Part shown: positions 34,811 through 47,198 of the stretch, in pieces
How the letters are laid out: every line of letters begins with the position of its first letter
Numbering within the stretch: position 1 is the first letter of the stretch
DNA from: Symsagittifera roscoffensis
Taxonomy: Eukaryota; Xenacoelomorpha; Acoela; Convolutidae
Assembly (NCBI RefSeq): GCF_963678635.1
Contig: NC_087069.1
Location: forward strand, 51,656,938-51,720,937
Length of the DNA stretch: 64,000 nt
Direction of reading: 5' to 3'
The notes under the pieces: generated by a model
Seen by the model: only the letters and a program-made list of their open reading frames with translations
Told to the model about the DNA's origin: nothing
The model's database searches: none
Position numbers and translations under genes: made by a program

Positions 34811-37030
34811 ATTTTCTTTAAATAACCCATTTATGAAATATAGCTGCTGTGTTCTTCAGTTTACATCCAGGGAAGCCTATCTCAGTTGTTTGAGAAATCA
34901 AGTGATCAAAAAGCAAAACAGCCTCGTACAATATTACTTTCCGTTAAAAAACGTGCATCAGAAAAATGATAACGAAATTTTTTTCAAAAAAGATAACTAA
35001 ATATCACCATGTCCCGCAAGAGAGTGGGTGGCTATCTAGAGTAAGATTGCACCAAATGTTTAAATGTTTATACTATAAGGCATACCTGAGTATCAAAAAG
35101 TTTAACTTGGAGATTTTTCTTAATCCATTTCAAAAGAAATGTTTGTTTTGGATTCTGGCTGATGTGCCTGTGCCAATTTAAAGGAAGAAAAAAAGGAACT
35201 ATCAAATTAGTCCCTTACTGAAAAAAGATTTGGAATCCAAATAACTCCGATCATAACTTCAGCATTGAAACAAATTTTGCACAAAAACTTATGAAAAAAC
35301 TCGTACATTTTGTGTCATTCAATAGTTCTGCGTTTCGTTTTCCACGTAATAATTTCATTCTACAAAAAGGTTTACTTATATATTTTTTCTAAAATGATAA
35401 GGAAACAATGCGTCATCAATTAGCAGAAGAAAAAACTCAGCGATGGTCAGTTGGTTCAGTGTTTCAATTTGTTCAAAAAACAACCATGTTGATCAAAACT
35501 CATATAAAAACTTATCATCATACAATTCTATATAAGTCCAATCGTACTAAAAGTTACATGAAGTCTCTTTGAATAATAATTTTCCATACATGAAAGTTAT
35601 ATGACAAGCTTTTTTGAAAAAGAAAAACAAACAGCTATTAATTTTGCTGAATGGCTGAATGTTTTTGACGTGTTTATTAACACAAAAACTAAATACTTTC
35701 TCGTTTCTAAGATAACAAAACTCTTTGGTTGAGGGTAATAAATTGCCCAGAAAGTCGGCATGTGTAGTTTTTTTTGATGTTTCAGAAATCACTCAAAACT
35801 GTTAACAAAAACGGTAAATTATTGTTTACGCCTATAAAACTTTGTGTCAAAATTTTAATTCGCCGGCAGTTTAAATGTTAACAATTTATGTAATTTTTGC
35901 AGAGACAGCGCAAAAACAAAAACTGAAGTTTGATTTCGAAGAAAAACCTCAATCAATTTGGTTTCATTTTAATGAACAACTCAGCCCGAACTAAGTTATA
36001 GACAAAAACCATAACTTTTACATGCAATCAAAACATGCTTCGAAGTTTGGCGTTCTTTTGTTTTTATTGTTGTGAAACAATTATTAATTACAAAAAGTGT
36101 ATGATAAGCGGTTTTTTTCATACACTCTCTGTGTGGAATTGTATGATAAACGTTTTTCTTGTATGAAGTTGTATGACACTCGTTTTACCGGATAGTCATT
36201 TAATTTAGTGAACATTTTCGCTGTAATCATATAACATCACTCCCAATGTTATAAATTATCGCAAAATTTGCTAATTAAAATGACGCAAACTATCATTTGA
36301 ACTGGCCGTTTAAAATAGTTGCGATGTTTAGTTGCGATGCTTGAAAATAGTTTGCCATGTTTAGCTTTTCTAATTTAAAAAAAAACATTATTCGTGATAG
36401 CTTTTTTAGTGTGATAAAATCAAAATCTACACAGAGGCAAAGCGGAGCTTTGTACCACTTGCGATACAACACAATCATTAAAAAAACCTAGTTCGAATTA
36501 AATCGTAAAAAGGGAAAAAAATGAACCATACATTTTGTATGTCTAGATCAAAAACAGCTGGGGGCCAAGCTGAAGCTGTAGATATGTCATTGATATTATA
36601 TGGATTTGCTATACTGATGTGTCAGAAAAAAAAAAGATTTCAAAAATTAGACTTTGTCCAAAACTTTAGTTGTTTCACTACTAAAATCTGTGAAAAGAGT
36701 TTAAAAAATTGAGATAATCAAATTTCCCTTGGAGATAACATTTCTCTCATAAAAAGTGATGAAAAACCTATGATATGAGATTTGGCAGTATAGTTAGCAA
36801 GAAAAGTGCAAAAAACAGTCAATTAATGAAAACTTCAACCTTTCTGAGAATCATAGCTTATGATGTGAAAAATTAGGGGGTAGCCGCTTACACGTGGGGG
36901 AATCAATCATTTTTTGTCAAATTCTGACTAGCCCAATAACTCATATTTTGGAGGCTAGTCCACGAGAAACGTCAAAAAATTAGAATAAAAAAGTCAAAAA
37001 ATCAGATCTTTGAGAATCCGAGGGCAAAAA
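34811..37030. other. Host DNA without supported gene
   Basis: Several short frames of 60-80 codons with no homology or splice support. Near 36090-36180 GTATGATAA followed by a T-rich run is repeated. A copy of the dispersed hairpin motif lies at 36431-36467. Confidence 0.45.
36431..36467. repeat. Dispersed hairpin motif, copy 3
   Basis: ACAGAGGCAAAGCGGAGCTT then TGTACCACTTGCGATAC. It is closest to copies 1 and 2 in the part after the hairpin. Confidence 0.6.
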
Positions 37031-37034
37031 GTTT

Positions 37035-37259
37035 GTGCCAGAAAAAATTAAGCGTAGCTGCTTATATTGTGAGTTTTTGAAACCGTTCTATTCTTTAAAA
37101 CCAAAAACTCAGATGCAGATGAGAAAACAAAAAAAATCAAACGCATACGTCAAGTATTCCCCCACAGACATTTTCGAAGGCTGTAGACAGAAGAATCAAT
37201 TTAAAAAAGACTCTAAGGGAGTACACAGGCACACAGGTGAATATACGGTCTTTCAATGA
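37035..37259 (+). pseudogene. Second C2H2 zinc-finger-like remnant
   Basis: The frame starts without ATG. It reads a CX2C pair (SCLYCEF) followed by a Phe-Leu-spaced segment lacking its His pair, and later HRHTGEYTVF, which is close to the HTGEKPF linker between C2H2 fingers. The spacing is disturbed, so it cannot be a working finger array. Together with 22776-22997 it suggests an old zinc-finger gene family here. Confidence 0.35.
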
Positions 37260-37666
37260 TAAAATTTTTTGAAAATCAGTAGAAGTTTCCGAGATTATTT
37301 GAAAAAAATTTTAATACGAAAAAAAATCGACAACATCGATAAACATACAACCAACATGAAAAGTGCGAAACGGAGTACTCAAGTTGTGTTTCCCTTGAAA
37401 CGACACATAGTTATATTATTAAACCAATAAAAAAGGCCGATAGTATTTTGGCTCAGGAACTTTTTAAGCGAAACAAAAAAGAAGGAAATAAGGAGTCAAG
37501 GTAAGTAAAGTTACAAATTGTAAGAAAACATGTAATCCTAGAATTAACCTTTTTTAAATCGCAAAAAAATGCTTTCAAGATGTCACCATTAAGCTGACAA
37601 TAGATAACCACGCAAGTAATTGCCGGCAATTTTATTTAAAACAGAGTTTTTTCCGTGTAAAAAGAA

Positions 37667-37735
37667 AACAGGTCCTGGTCAGATTCGAACCCAGGACTTT
37701 GCCGTCCCAGGCATCTTTGTTACCTCCAGGGTAAA
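37667..37735 (-). repeat. tRNA-like SINE fragment with intact B-box
   Basis: The minus strand carries GGTTCGAATC flanked by arms TCCTGG and CCAGGA that pair, as in a tRNA T-arm. Upstream lies TGGAGGTAACAAAGATGCC in A-box position. The acceptor stem does not close well. Most likely a tRNA-derived SINE or tRNA pseudogene. Confidence 0.5.
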
Positions 37736-38329
37736 AACGCCGGAAATGCATAAAAGTCTGAATTCATTTTAAATCACGATACAAGTTATTCAAGAGATTC
37801 TGTTAACGCGAAAAAAAGTCTTCTTTCCAATTCGATAACGTTTGCTAATTGCATGCATCACCAATTATTAAACTGCTCAAAAAAACTTCAATCAGTTTGT
37901 CCAGTTAGAGCTGCTACACGCTTTGCTATTCGAAATAGTAAAATTTGAGATTTCATCGCTGGTCAAGATTACTTCCAAGAGCAGTTTTGAGATAAAAAAT
38001 AATTAGAAAGTTTATTTAGTTTGTATATTCAAAAAAAAGACTGTTTGTCATTGGTTTTCCGGTTGTTTTTCAATTAGTGCAGTGAAATCCAACCAAATTT
38101 TTTTTTCAAACTGAAGATAAACACGAGTACTTTTTTTTGTACAATTGTTTCCTTGTGGGAGGTGATTAAAAAAACTCAAAAAAACTCAAACTTTCGAAAC
38201 GAGTAGGTTTTCTTGTTTTTACCTCAGTTGTGTTTCAAAAATTCCTTTCAAAAAATTATGGGGTTGAAATAAAAAGAATGGGGATTGGCTTATGTACACT
38301 TCACATTGGCACTCACACTCTCACACGCC

Positions 38330-38996
38330 CAAACACAAAGACACACACTCATACACACACTCAAAAAAACCCTCAATCAACTCTTTGAACAACATTATTG
38401 GGAAACGAGGTAAGTTGAGTGCATATGGGGGATCGAGATAAATTGTGCGTGTATGGGGGAATGAGGCAAGTTGAGTGCGATTTACAAGAGGAGGAAGAAA
38501 GAAATACATATTAACAAAAAACAGCTTTGATTTAGTTTAAAATCATATACTTGATTAGCCAAGAATTTTTAAAAGAATTATACACACACTCAAACAAACC
38601 CTCAATCAACTCTCTGAACAACATTATTAAGTATATAATAGTATATAAAAGAATTATACACACACTCAAACAAACCCTCAATCAACTCTTTGAACAACAT
38701 TATTAAGTATATAATAGTATATAAAAGAATTATACACACACTCAAACAAACCCTCAATCAACTCTTTGAACAACATTATTAAGTATATAATAGTATATAA
38801 AAGAATTATACACACACTCAAACAAACCCTCAATCAACTCTTTGAACAACATTATTGGGAAACGAGGTAAGTTGAGTGCATATGGGGGATCGAGATAAAT
38901 TGTGCGTGTATGGGGGAATGAGGCAAGTTGAGTGCGATTTACAAGAGGAGGAAGAAAGAAATACATATTAAGAAAAAACAGCTTTGATTTAGTTTA
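38330..38996. repeat. Nested repeat: 76-bp tandem array inside a 457-bp direct repeat
   Basis: Four units of 76 bp begin at 38576, 38652, 38728 and 38804. Each contains ATACACACACTCAAAC, CAATCAACTCT and a TATATAATAGTATATAAAAG tail. The last unit runs into a segment (GGGAAACGAGGTAAGTTGAG onwards) that also occurs about 457 bp earlier, at 38399. The outer duplicates are nearly identical, so the array is young. Open frames inside (38321-38509 and 38754-38966) are identical because of the repeat and are not genes. Confidence 0.9.
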
Positions 38997-40147
38997 TAAT
39001 CACATACTTGATCAGCCAAAAACTTGGAAAAGAAGTGCAACGAGCTAACTAAACAAAAAAACATCAAAATAATCAGTCATTCATACAAACAATATTAGTT
39101 CTTACTATTTTTAAGGAAAAAAAATCAATTATAACGGTTGAATAAATATTTATACTTGATCAAAAATGAACTTAATAAATCGACTAAAATCAATGAAGTT
39201 CTTCAGTTTTTTTTCGTGATCAAACCCGCTATAACCAAACTTTTAATCATGAAACTCCAATTCAGTAATTTTGCAGTGAGTGAACTGAAACATTACTTAA
39301 TATAATAGAAATTTTATTTTCACATATTATTTGAATCATGTGTATAGTTATTATTTATGGTTTCTCTTTAATGATCTGCCATCGTGTTGGAATGTCATTT
39401 ACCCGAAAATTTCAAGTGTGTGATTTCTCCAAAAGCAAGGAAGTTCTTTGATTTGATTGGTTTCATCTTTCCACGCGCTAAAACCATGCAACTCCCCTTA
39501 AATTCTTAAATTTTTCAATTAAATTTCCACGCTGTTTGTTTGCTTCTCTCCTTTTTTTAAAAAAAACCAAGCTTTTTTAACCAAAAAACTGTAATTTACG
39601 CTTGTGATTGAGATGCTACTCCATTAATGGCCCTTGTGATTTTTATGAAGCATTTATATAACCTCAGATGACAATTAAAAGTTTCGGTAGAATTTTCGGC
39701 AAACTGACACTTCGGCAAGATGAATATTCACTTCCCTTGCATTTACACTGAAAAACTGGCTGGTAATGACAATTTGCTAAATTTTCCATTGTTAGAGGAC
39801 TTACACTTAACATTTTTTTTGTCTGAGACACATGTGATGAAATAAATAAGCATATGATAAATGTTGCTTCTGAGTTATTTGGAGGCGTTATCTTTTTTTA
39901 ATTCCATATTAGTGGTTTGCCTTCAAGTATTTCTCTTGAAATCAGCGTCAACTCTCAGATGGCAGTTCAGGGGAAAATTAGGTCTGAATTTCAATCATCT
40001 CAGAGGGTCATTTTATGTGGGTGTCCACGCAACATGTTTTTAAATTTTTGAGACACCTATAAATTCAAAAACCAAATAAAAATAACCTAAAAGTCTTCGA
40101 TCCTGTTTTGACACAATTTTGACATTGAAATCAGCCAAGCAACTTAC

Positions 40148-40336
40148 GTCAGAGTTTGTAAAGCAAATAAAACGAAACCAGTCATTTTGGCGGTTCCAAT
40201 TACATGTATCTCACGTTTAATTCCACTAGAAGCTAATGAAGCTAATAAGTTTAGGCCAGTTAGCCCAAAAAATGAGCAACTTATTTGAATTTCAAGCGGC
40301 ACGATATCGAAAAAAGTATAATTCTTTGATAACAAC
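40148..40336 (-). CDS. Candidate first exon of a membrane protein, unknown
   Basis: A minus-strand frame starts ATGTTGTTATC and runs about 63 codons to a strong donor, CTGAC|GTAAGT, at 40147. It holds two hydrophobic stretches, ISCSFFGLTGLNLLASLAS and MTGFVLFALQTL. Spacing and character are loosely like the exon at 19403-19715. No downstream exon was found with confidence, so it may be a relic. Confidence 0.3.
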
Positions 40337-40633
40337 ATTATCTTAATGCTGGCATAAAAAGACCTCTCTTTCTTAACTATCTATCGAATGAAAATTTAAG
40401 TGTTTGAACTATTCTTTTAACTGTATTTTGTCGATATTTTAGACCAAACAAAACTGATTCGAGCTAGAGGCATGAAAATTAAATTTAGAACAATCAGACA
40501 AAAAACATATTACCAAGAGCAATTTACTAGCCTCCAATCAAGTTTGAAAGACTTAGTCAACCGCTTAGGTTTTAGAGTAAAAGATACAGTGCTGATTTAA
40601 ATTACTAGCAAAAACCGATTAAAACATGAAATT

Positions 40634-40669
40634 TACAGAGAGGGGAAGTGGCACTTCACATACACAAGC
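40634..40669. repeat. Dispersed hairpin motif, divergent copy 4
   Basis: ACAGAGAGG followed by GAAGTG-G-CACTTC. The stem bases have changed on both arms so that pairing is kept. Confidence 0.4.
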
Positions 40670-40854
40670 AAAAATTTGACCGATAACGCTACTAGGAAAA
40701 ACTGAATGAGTAAAACTTTGAGTCTACAAAAACTTATAAATGACGCACATTAGCAGTACCAGTCAATTTGAAAAAAAATTTACAAACTAACATGCCTCAA
40801 ATTTTAGAGCGGACGCATTTAAACAAGTATACGAAAAATGTCATCAAAAAAATT

Positions 40855-40925
40855 CAACCCTGCCCAGGTTCGAAACCTTTTATTTTGCTGCTGGTCTCCT
40901 TCTCTACCTCTACGCTAGAGATACA
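40855..40925 (-). repeat. tRNA-like SINE fragment
   Basis: The minus strand reads TAGCGTAGAGGTAGA (A-box-like) and about 35 bases later GGTTTCGAACCTG (B-box-like). Between the boxes it aligns with the fragment at 37667-37735 (GGTA--AAG--G-C and GCAAA). Confidence 0.5.
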
Positions 40926-41189
40926 AGATGCCTAGAAGCGAAAGTGCCATTTGTAATAAAAGTCTGCGTTAAAAAACTTAGCATTGGCTGTACTTGAAAG
41001 CTGGATTAAATGAGCGCTTTCAAAAGAAACACATTTTGTCGCAACAATTGCACCGCAACAAAATTTGCGACTTACGTAGGAAAAAAAAAGAAAATTCTTA
41101 CTATATCACAAGCTATGCTTGGGTAAAAATGCTTTTTTCTCAAGTTGGGTTTATTTTGGACAAAAACACGAGTAAGGCTATACCTTAGA

Positions 41190-44060
41190 TTTTTAGCGAA
41201 TTTAAAAGGGCGCGAGTTTTTGCAGAATTCGGGCACAATCTCAAATGTTTCCCTCTAAAACAAAAGTTTCCGTTTTTGTAGTCATTCCCAATTTGAGCCA
41301 GAATAAAATGTTTGGTTGCTGAGAAAACTACAATACAAGAAGCTTCTTATGCAGTTCAACAAAGTTTCAGAAAGGTATAGTTTTCAAAAACTATCGCAAA
41401 AAGTTTGGAAAATTTTTTTGTTAAAAATTGATTTTTTAAAAAAAAAGTGTCTTTTTTTGGCTATCAAACAAAAGTAAATTCACTTTCGGAAACTTGTGAA
41501 AATGAAACAAATAGTTTTCTGACAAGAAGTTTCTCAAGAACTAGTTTTTGAAGTTTTTTATTTCGTTTCAAACGATCTGGCTGGTTTATAACCTGCAAGT
41601 TTCAAATGATCTGGCTGGTTTATAATCTGAATTTTTTTAAATGTTTTGTTAATTTCTGCTTTACTTTTTTGAGAGTATTTGCTCATAATTTGTATTTCAT
41701 TTAGATTTTTAAATTACTCCTTAAATTGTTGAAGAGTTCTAGCTTATAATTTCTAAAACTTTTAGGTTTTGTGAATTTTTGATTTTATTGTTTCAGGTTT
41801 TTGGATCGCTTAACTTGTCTTCTTGTGCATAATTCAAACAATTGACTGGTTGAAAATATCCATTCCTGAATTAAATTTGATCCAATCAGATTATTTGATT
41901 TTTTTCGCAAAAAAAATCTTTATTTTTCACTTTATTTTTGGAATGAACTAATTGCGTGGCTACTCAGTTGTCTTTAAAATTGTGATTTGCGGCAAGCGAA
42001 ATTGAAAATTAGTACCATCCTCTGACAGCGATTTTCGCTAAAAAATAATTAGCAGAAAATCATCGACGTTTTCAAATCAATCAATGAAAAAGGCAAGGCT
42101 CGATTTTTGCATCTGCAGTTTGATATACAAATAGTGTAATGCATGTATGATTCGATCTTGTTTTATCTTAATTCCTCCTGCCGTGGCCCATTAATCAAAT
42201 TAAGTAAATTACTGTAAAAATGAGTTCTGATTATATTTGATTAAAAAAATAGAACGTTTTAGAAAGTCGCTTTTAGAAAGTTCAACGTTTTTTACCCAGA
42301 ATTTTCTTAAATTGATCCCATTTTTATGGCAAATTAAAAATATACAAGATTTTTGTCGAAACGTGTAGAGGACAGATTTTGAGCTAGAATTCGTTCAAAG
42401 CAATTTTTTGGCTGCAGAAAGGGTTTTGCTTTTCAGAAAACAACAAGCGACAGAAAAACTAGATAAAAAGATCAAAATTTGTTTCATTTCCACAAAAAGT
42501 GCTGAGAACACAAGCAACTTAGCTTTTTACCAAATATAAACAAATGCAAGTTAGTTCGCGAAAGTCGGACACCAATTTCCATAACTAAAATTAGTCATTT
42601 TTGAGTTCTTTAAGGTCAAATTTCTACTAAAAAAATAGGGTCAATTGCTGAGCAATACACATCAAAGTTAGTGTCAGTAATAGCTTAACAAAGATTATTT
42701 TGCTTACTAATTAATGAATACTCGCTGAACATCCGTGGAATTACTAGCACTCTTAGCAGAGTTAACAATTTTCTGTCAATGTCGGAACTTAGTATATCGC
42801 CACATAAGCCGAAAAAAACCGAGAAATTTGATATTTTTTAGGATCCAGCTACAAGCGATTTTTTTAACAAGTTGTTCAGCCTGAAAAAACTTCATAGTTT
42901 GATTCGATAATTTTTGCTAATCACGACAGTATTGGACTATTAATGGGAGAATGGGAAATAGAGGAATAAATAAAAACCGATCAGGTTGTCCTTTTAATCA
43001 GATTAGAGCTATTATTCAAAAGGGCAAGCCAGCAAGTTCCAAAAACTTCTTTCTCGTTAAATAAGCTAAGCGACTGTTAAATCAAAATTAACGCCATTCA
43101 AAAATGTTTAAAAAACCTTGTCTATTGTCTTTGAAAACAATACAAATTAAAACTTCTTATAATTATCAGCAGCTATATTTCTAAAAATTGTAGTTTATTC
43201 TCAAACTTTTCTTTTGAAAATAATTACACATTACACTAGATATTTTCGATCACAAATAATTGAAAACTCAAGACGCTCATTAAATCTTAGAATCAGCTTG
43301 GCTATTGTTTTTGAACAAGATAAACTTATTTAACCTTGTAATTGAGATCTAAAATAATGCTTTTATTTACAGTTTTGCATCATTTTTACAACTTTTCATT
43401 TGTACATCAATATACATTAAGCTAGAGAAAGATACGCAAAAAAATTAACACCAAACATGTACAAATATAGCAGGAAAAAACTCAGACTTTGCAAAGAAAA
43501 TTTACATAAACAATTTTACGTTGCACTCACTATCAGCCGTGAATCGAAGTCATGAATTGTTTCACATTTAACTTCGTGTATATTGTATACTAATTTTGGT
43601 GACATATTACAATAGGCGGTAATTTTGAGCACTAATTGGTAATGAATATATTAAACTTGAAAACTATGAAGCATAATATAGCCATTTCACTTTCAGTCTA
43701 TTTTACAAGCTATAAATATAGTTGTTGTAAATAAATTATTCTGCCAGATGAAATATTATTCAAAAATTAAATTTTAACCTTTTCTTAAAATCCGGCTTTG
43801 AAAAACAGAAAATGCGGCTCGAAATAAAACAAACATAGATCCAGCTATTTAACTTGGTTCTACTACCTATATCATATGTCACCTAGTTTTTTTTCTAAAA
43901 GTTCCAGCAATTCTTGTTTCATGAACGTACATTTCTTGAAACTGTAATGTATTCTTGTCTTTCAGCATTTTTGTTCCGGTCCTTCAATTAAACATTTGGC
44001 AAATTTTGGGATCTGGAACGGTTAGAAAAATTCGGAATTTCGAGTAAAAACACATTTGAC
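41190..44060. other. Host DNA downstream of the MRG-like gene, no other gene seen
   Basis: Apart from the 34-bp duplication no frame above 60 codons and no splice-bounded exon was found. The 3' UTR of the MRG-like gene must begin at 44062 and run leftwards; I did not pick its poly(A) signal. Confidence 0.45.
41566..41633. repeat. 34-bp tandem duplication
   Basis: Two adjacent units starting TTTCAAACGATCTGGCTGGT and TTTCAAATGATCTGGCTGGT, each followed by TTATAA-CTG. Confidence 0.7.
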
Positions 44061-44062
44061 TC

Positions 44063-46740
44063 TCATGAGTTGTTGGCTGTTATGAGTAGTTTGGCTGCCA
44101 CTTCAATAATATTCTGATGGCAATTGTCTTGATGGCAAATAAACACTTGACGTCCATTCTCTTCTGCAAATTGGCGCCTGAAAAAACTCAACTTTGAAAA
44201 CATAAACTCCAACTATCTAGTGAAAATATCTTAATTTTGAAAAGATAAACTTCAACTACCTGGCTGCGTTCAAAGTTTGATTGATTTTCGCAAACTTTGA
44301 TTACTAAATAAGCTCAAAAAAAAAATCCTGACAGGCTACTTGATCGCTAAACTGTCTGGGAAACTTCAACTTAAAACTCGATAATGTAAAATTATTCAAC
44401 GTCACAAAAAGTAATATACAACGTCACAAAAAGTAATAATCAACAATCGACAGCCATAAACCATTCGGAAAGAAACCATACTAACCCTATGATCCAGTAC
44501 CGAATAACATTTGACTCGTAAACAGTCTTTCTCGATTTCCGACTAGTCGTCATTTCTGAATCAGATTGCTGTCTCGTCTTCTTTGCTTTGGCCGAACTGC
44601 CATTGGCTCTATACGTGAAAAGATAGCCGAGCTCATCGCAGTTCTGAACAGCAAAACACTTTTTTTAAACTAATTCCGATTTTTTTGTTTCCAATCATTT
44701 TAAGCGCTTCAAGCAATCAAACCTAATGTAAGAAATGTACAGATTGTATTGCCTACAAGTGTAAAACTATAAAACAACAGATACTTAAGAAACAAATTAG
44801 CCCAAATAAATATTTGGCTAAAATTTGTTTCAAATTATCTACCGAATCATTTACACATCACCAGCTAGAAAACAAATTTTACCCAAACAAGACTGCTCGT
44901 ATCAGGGTGGAACCTTTTAATAACATAAAAAATTAAATGAAATAAAATAATGAGATGAAATTTTTTTTTCTTAAATTTGAAATTTTCATTCCGAGCACAA
45001 ATATTCCGTTACTTTCGTATCGAAAGTCGGAACAATTATCAATTATCTGAAGATAAAAATCATTTCATGGCCCACTTAAATTTTACCTTTTTCTCAAATT
45101 GCTTTCTCATCCTTACAACTGCTTTGTAAAATTCTGCTACAATGTTCAAATGATGTTCGCCTCCCACTGAATTGACAATCTGGTCCAGCAATGGGTTGAA
45201 TGCGTACAATCTACTAGTGGCGTTAGATGACGCAGGGCCAGTTTCGGTGGGTGGAGTAAAATGGTCATCTGGGTTATTTAGAAGTTCCTCTGGATTTGGT
45301 CTGAGGTCCAGATAATACAGAAGACTGTTTTCGATTCCAGCTACTACCCTGAAAAGAAAACCGCAAGCCATGAGAAAATTAAAAAAAAACTAGAAAACTC
45401 GCCCGAATAAAAATATATCTCTAAATTGAAGTTCAGTTCTCATGACTTCATTTTTATTTCAAGTTTTTGTATCAGAGAATAAATCGCGCATTCAAATTTT
45501 CAAAAATATATCTATTTAGTAGAAAACCAAACATGAAAAAATTGCACTCCATGATATATATTCCTCTAATTTTCACCGCTTAATAATCTACAAATACTCC
45601 AGGTAACCTTATAGTCATTTCACCACTCTTAATCTTCAAGTAAATTTTTGTCAATAAACAAAGTTCCAGTTAGGTTTTATTATATCGCGACTTCACTAGG
45701 AGTTATCGAATTACAGCAACATTTAAAAATTGTATTCACTATATCTTAAGAATAACACCGATGTAATAGCTTTGTTTTTTAATCGCGCGGTTCAATTCGA
45801 TATTATCTCGCATCTTAGGTTTTTCAGTGTCATTCTTCAAAAAACTGTATAGCTTTTTGCATGATTCTTGGTGAGTTCTTCTGTACAAGCACTTTCATCA
45901 ACTTATTGTATGTGTTCAACTCTCTCCTAAAAATATTTAAAATTCGTACTGTTTGGGATCAAACTTACTTTGCTGGCAGTGTGAGTGCACTGATAAGTTC
46001 TGTTGTTTCCACAGAAAGAGGCGGCCACTCTTCGTAAAATGCTGTCCGACTGTCCAGCGAAAACTAAATACAGCAACAACAAACACGATTAATTAAAAAC
46101 AGACCAGTCTTTTTAAAAACGAGTTATTTAAGAAGGCAGCCAGCAAATAACCCAGGTTACTACAGTTCATGGCAAACTTGTTGTCCAAACATTTATAATA
46201 AACGCTCAAATTATTTCCCAGAAAAAAATCTATAATTGGAAGTCACGATTAAAACAAAACCGGTAGAAAACTTCAAGTTGATCAATTTCCCCTATTTTTT
46301 GTAAGCAACCAAAAAAGCAGCCAGTTTTTTTCTTCTGAAATTATCTCAATTCGTGTCAGGCTAAACAAATTTTAAGGTCTTTCCAAAGTTTTGACATTCT
46401 CAACTGTTATTTCCTTACTGAGTTTAATCAAGTAACTAGTTCTCGTCTGTATCTCAAATAATTACCATAGATCCTGACTTCTGAATTCCATCCGATGACC
46501 CAAACACATTCCTACTATTTGCCAACCCTCCTCCATTAAAGACAGGTGTGTTTGATGATGAATCAGAAGCTGATGATGATGCAAAATTAACATGATGACC
46601 ATTGTTGTTGTGGTTTTGGTGGTGATTAACTATTCCTTGCTTAGATGAAGTGATAGGAGGTAGCTGGTCATTGCCATTTTCTGGCGCTTCCTTGGGCAGA
46701 TTTTGAAAATTTGCTGACATTCGATTTCGCTTTGCACCCA
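44063..46740 (-). CDS. MRG-domain protein (MRG15/MSL3-like), six visible exons, 5' end missing
   Basis: Exons: 46466-46740, 45969-46063, 45846-45926, 45087-45348, 44486-44643, 44063-44177 (TGA at 44063-44065). All five introns are GT...AG and their phases keep one frame for 328 codons. The third exon's donor (ACA|GTTTTT) is weak. The first exon is an Asn/His/Ser-rich linker. The next ones carry FYEEWPPL, LTLPAK and VVAGIENSLLYYL, which match in order and spacing the W, LPAK and VVAGI-EYF signature of the MRG fold. Such proteins read chromatin and scaffold histone acetyltransferase or deacetylase complexes in the nucleus. The C-terminus (Lys/Ser-rich insert, then CHQDNCHQN) is unlike known members. 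A chromodomain exon would be expected upstream, beyond the inserted retroelement. Confidence 0.72.
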
Positions 46741-46778
46741 CTGAAACACACGAAAGTCTGCGCTTTTAGTCATTATAA

Positions 46779-47188
46779 TGAGTTATAACCGAAGTGGTTA
46801 ACTCATAGAGTAATTTCGGATAGGGTACACCGTCTGCTCGTCACGCTATCTAATTTTCGGCCGGATAGATTCGTGCAACTTCTTAGTCTAATACCGATCC
46901 TAATCTTACTCTTATACTATCTAGTCTCAGGTTGTTTAACTAGTCTCTGCTAGGCTCAATAGATCTAGGGTATACTGGTTTATTGCGGCTGCTGAAGTTC
47001 TCTTGGAGAGGCAACTAATTTCTAAGTTAAATTCAAATCTCTCTGGTGCTGAAATTACAAGTAATTTCAGCACTTACAATTAAGTGGGTTGTTAGTTTGA
47101 TGGATCATGATTGGTTAAAATTAAATATTTAACAGTGGTAAAATATCTAATTTATCCAATCATAAAATGTAGTTTAGATCAGGTTCCA
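46779..47188 (-). repeat. 3' LTR of copy B (410 bp)
   Basis: Starts TGAGTTA and ends GGTTCCA on the plus strand, with full-length similarity to the copy A LTR at 13317-13724. A purine-rich GGATGGG lies just inside on the element side. Host intron sequence starts at 46778. The other end of the element is off the window, so the target-site duplication cannot be read. Confidence 0.9.
47046..47073. promoter_or_regulatory. 28-bp perfect palindrome in the copy B LTR
   Basis: Identical in all 28 bases to 13583-13610 in the copy A LTR, while neighbouring bases have diverged. Confidence 0.7.
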
Positions 47189-47198
47189 CCCATCCGGG
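47189..47198 (-). other. Polypurine tract of copy B
   Basis: Directly upstream of the 3' LTR the sense strand reads CCCGGATGGG before TGGAACC. Position fits the plus-strand primer; it is short for a PPT. Confidence 0.5.

Noticed and set aside
37667-37735. Functional tRNA gene
   Set aside because: T-arm and B-box look good, but the acceptor stem does not close and no clear anticodon arm is seen, so it is called a SINE or pseudogene.
38321-38966. Identical open frames in the repeat array
   Set aside because: They are created by the duplicated non-coding sequence; no codon bias or homology.
13725-46778. The two retroelement copies as the ends of one giant composite element
   Set aside because: The LTRs facing the 33 kb are A's 5' LTR and B's 3' LTR, and the inner DNA carries a host gene; two separate insertions explain this better.
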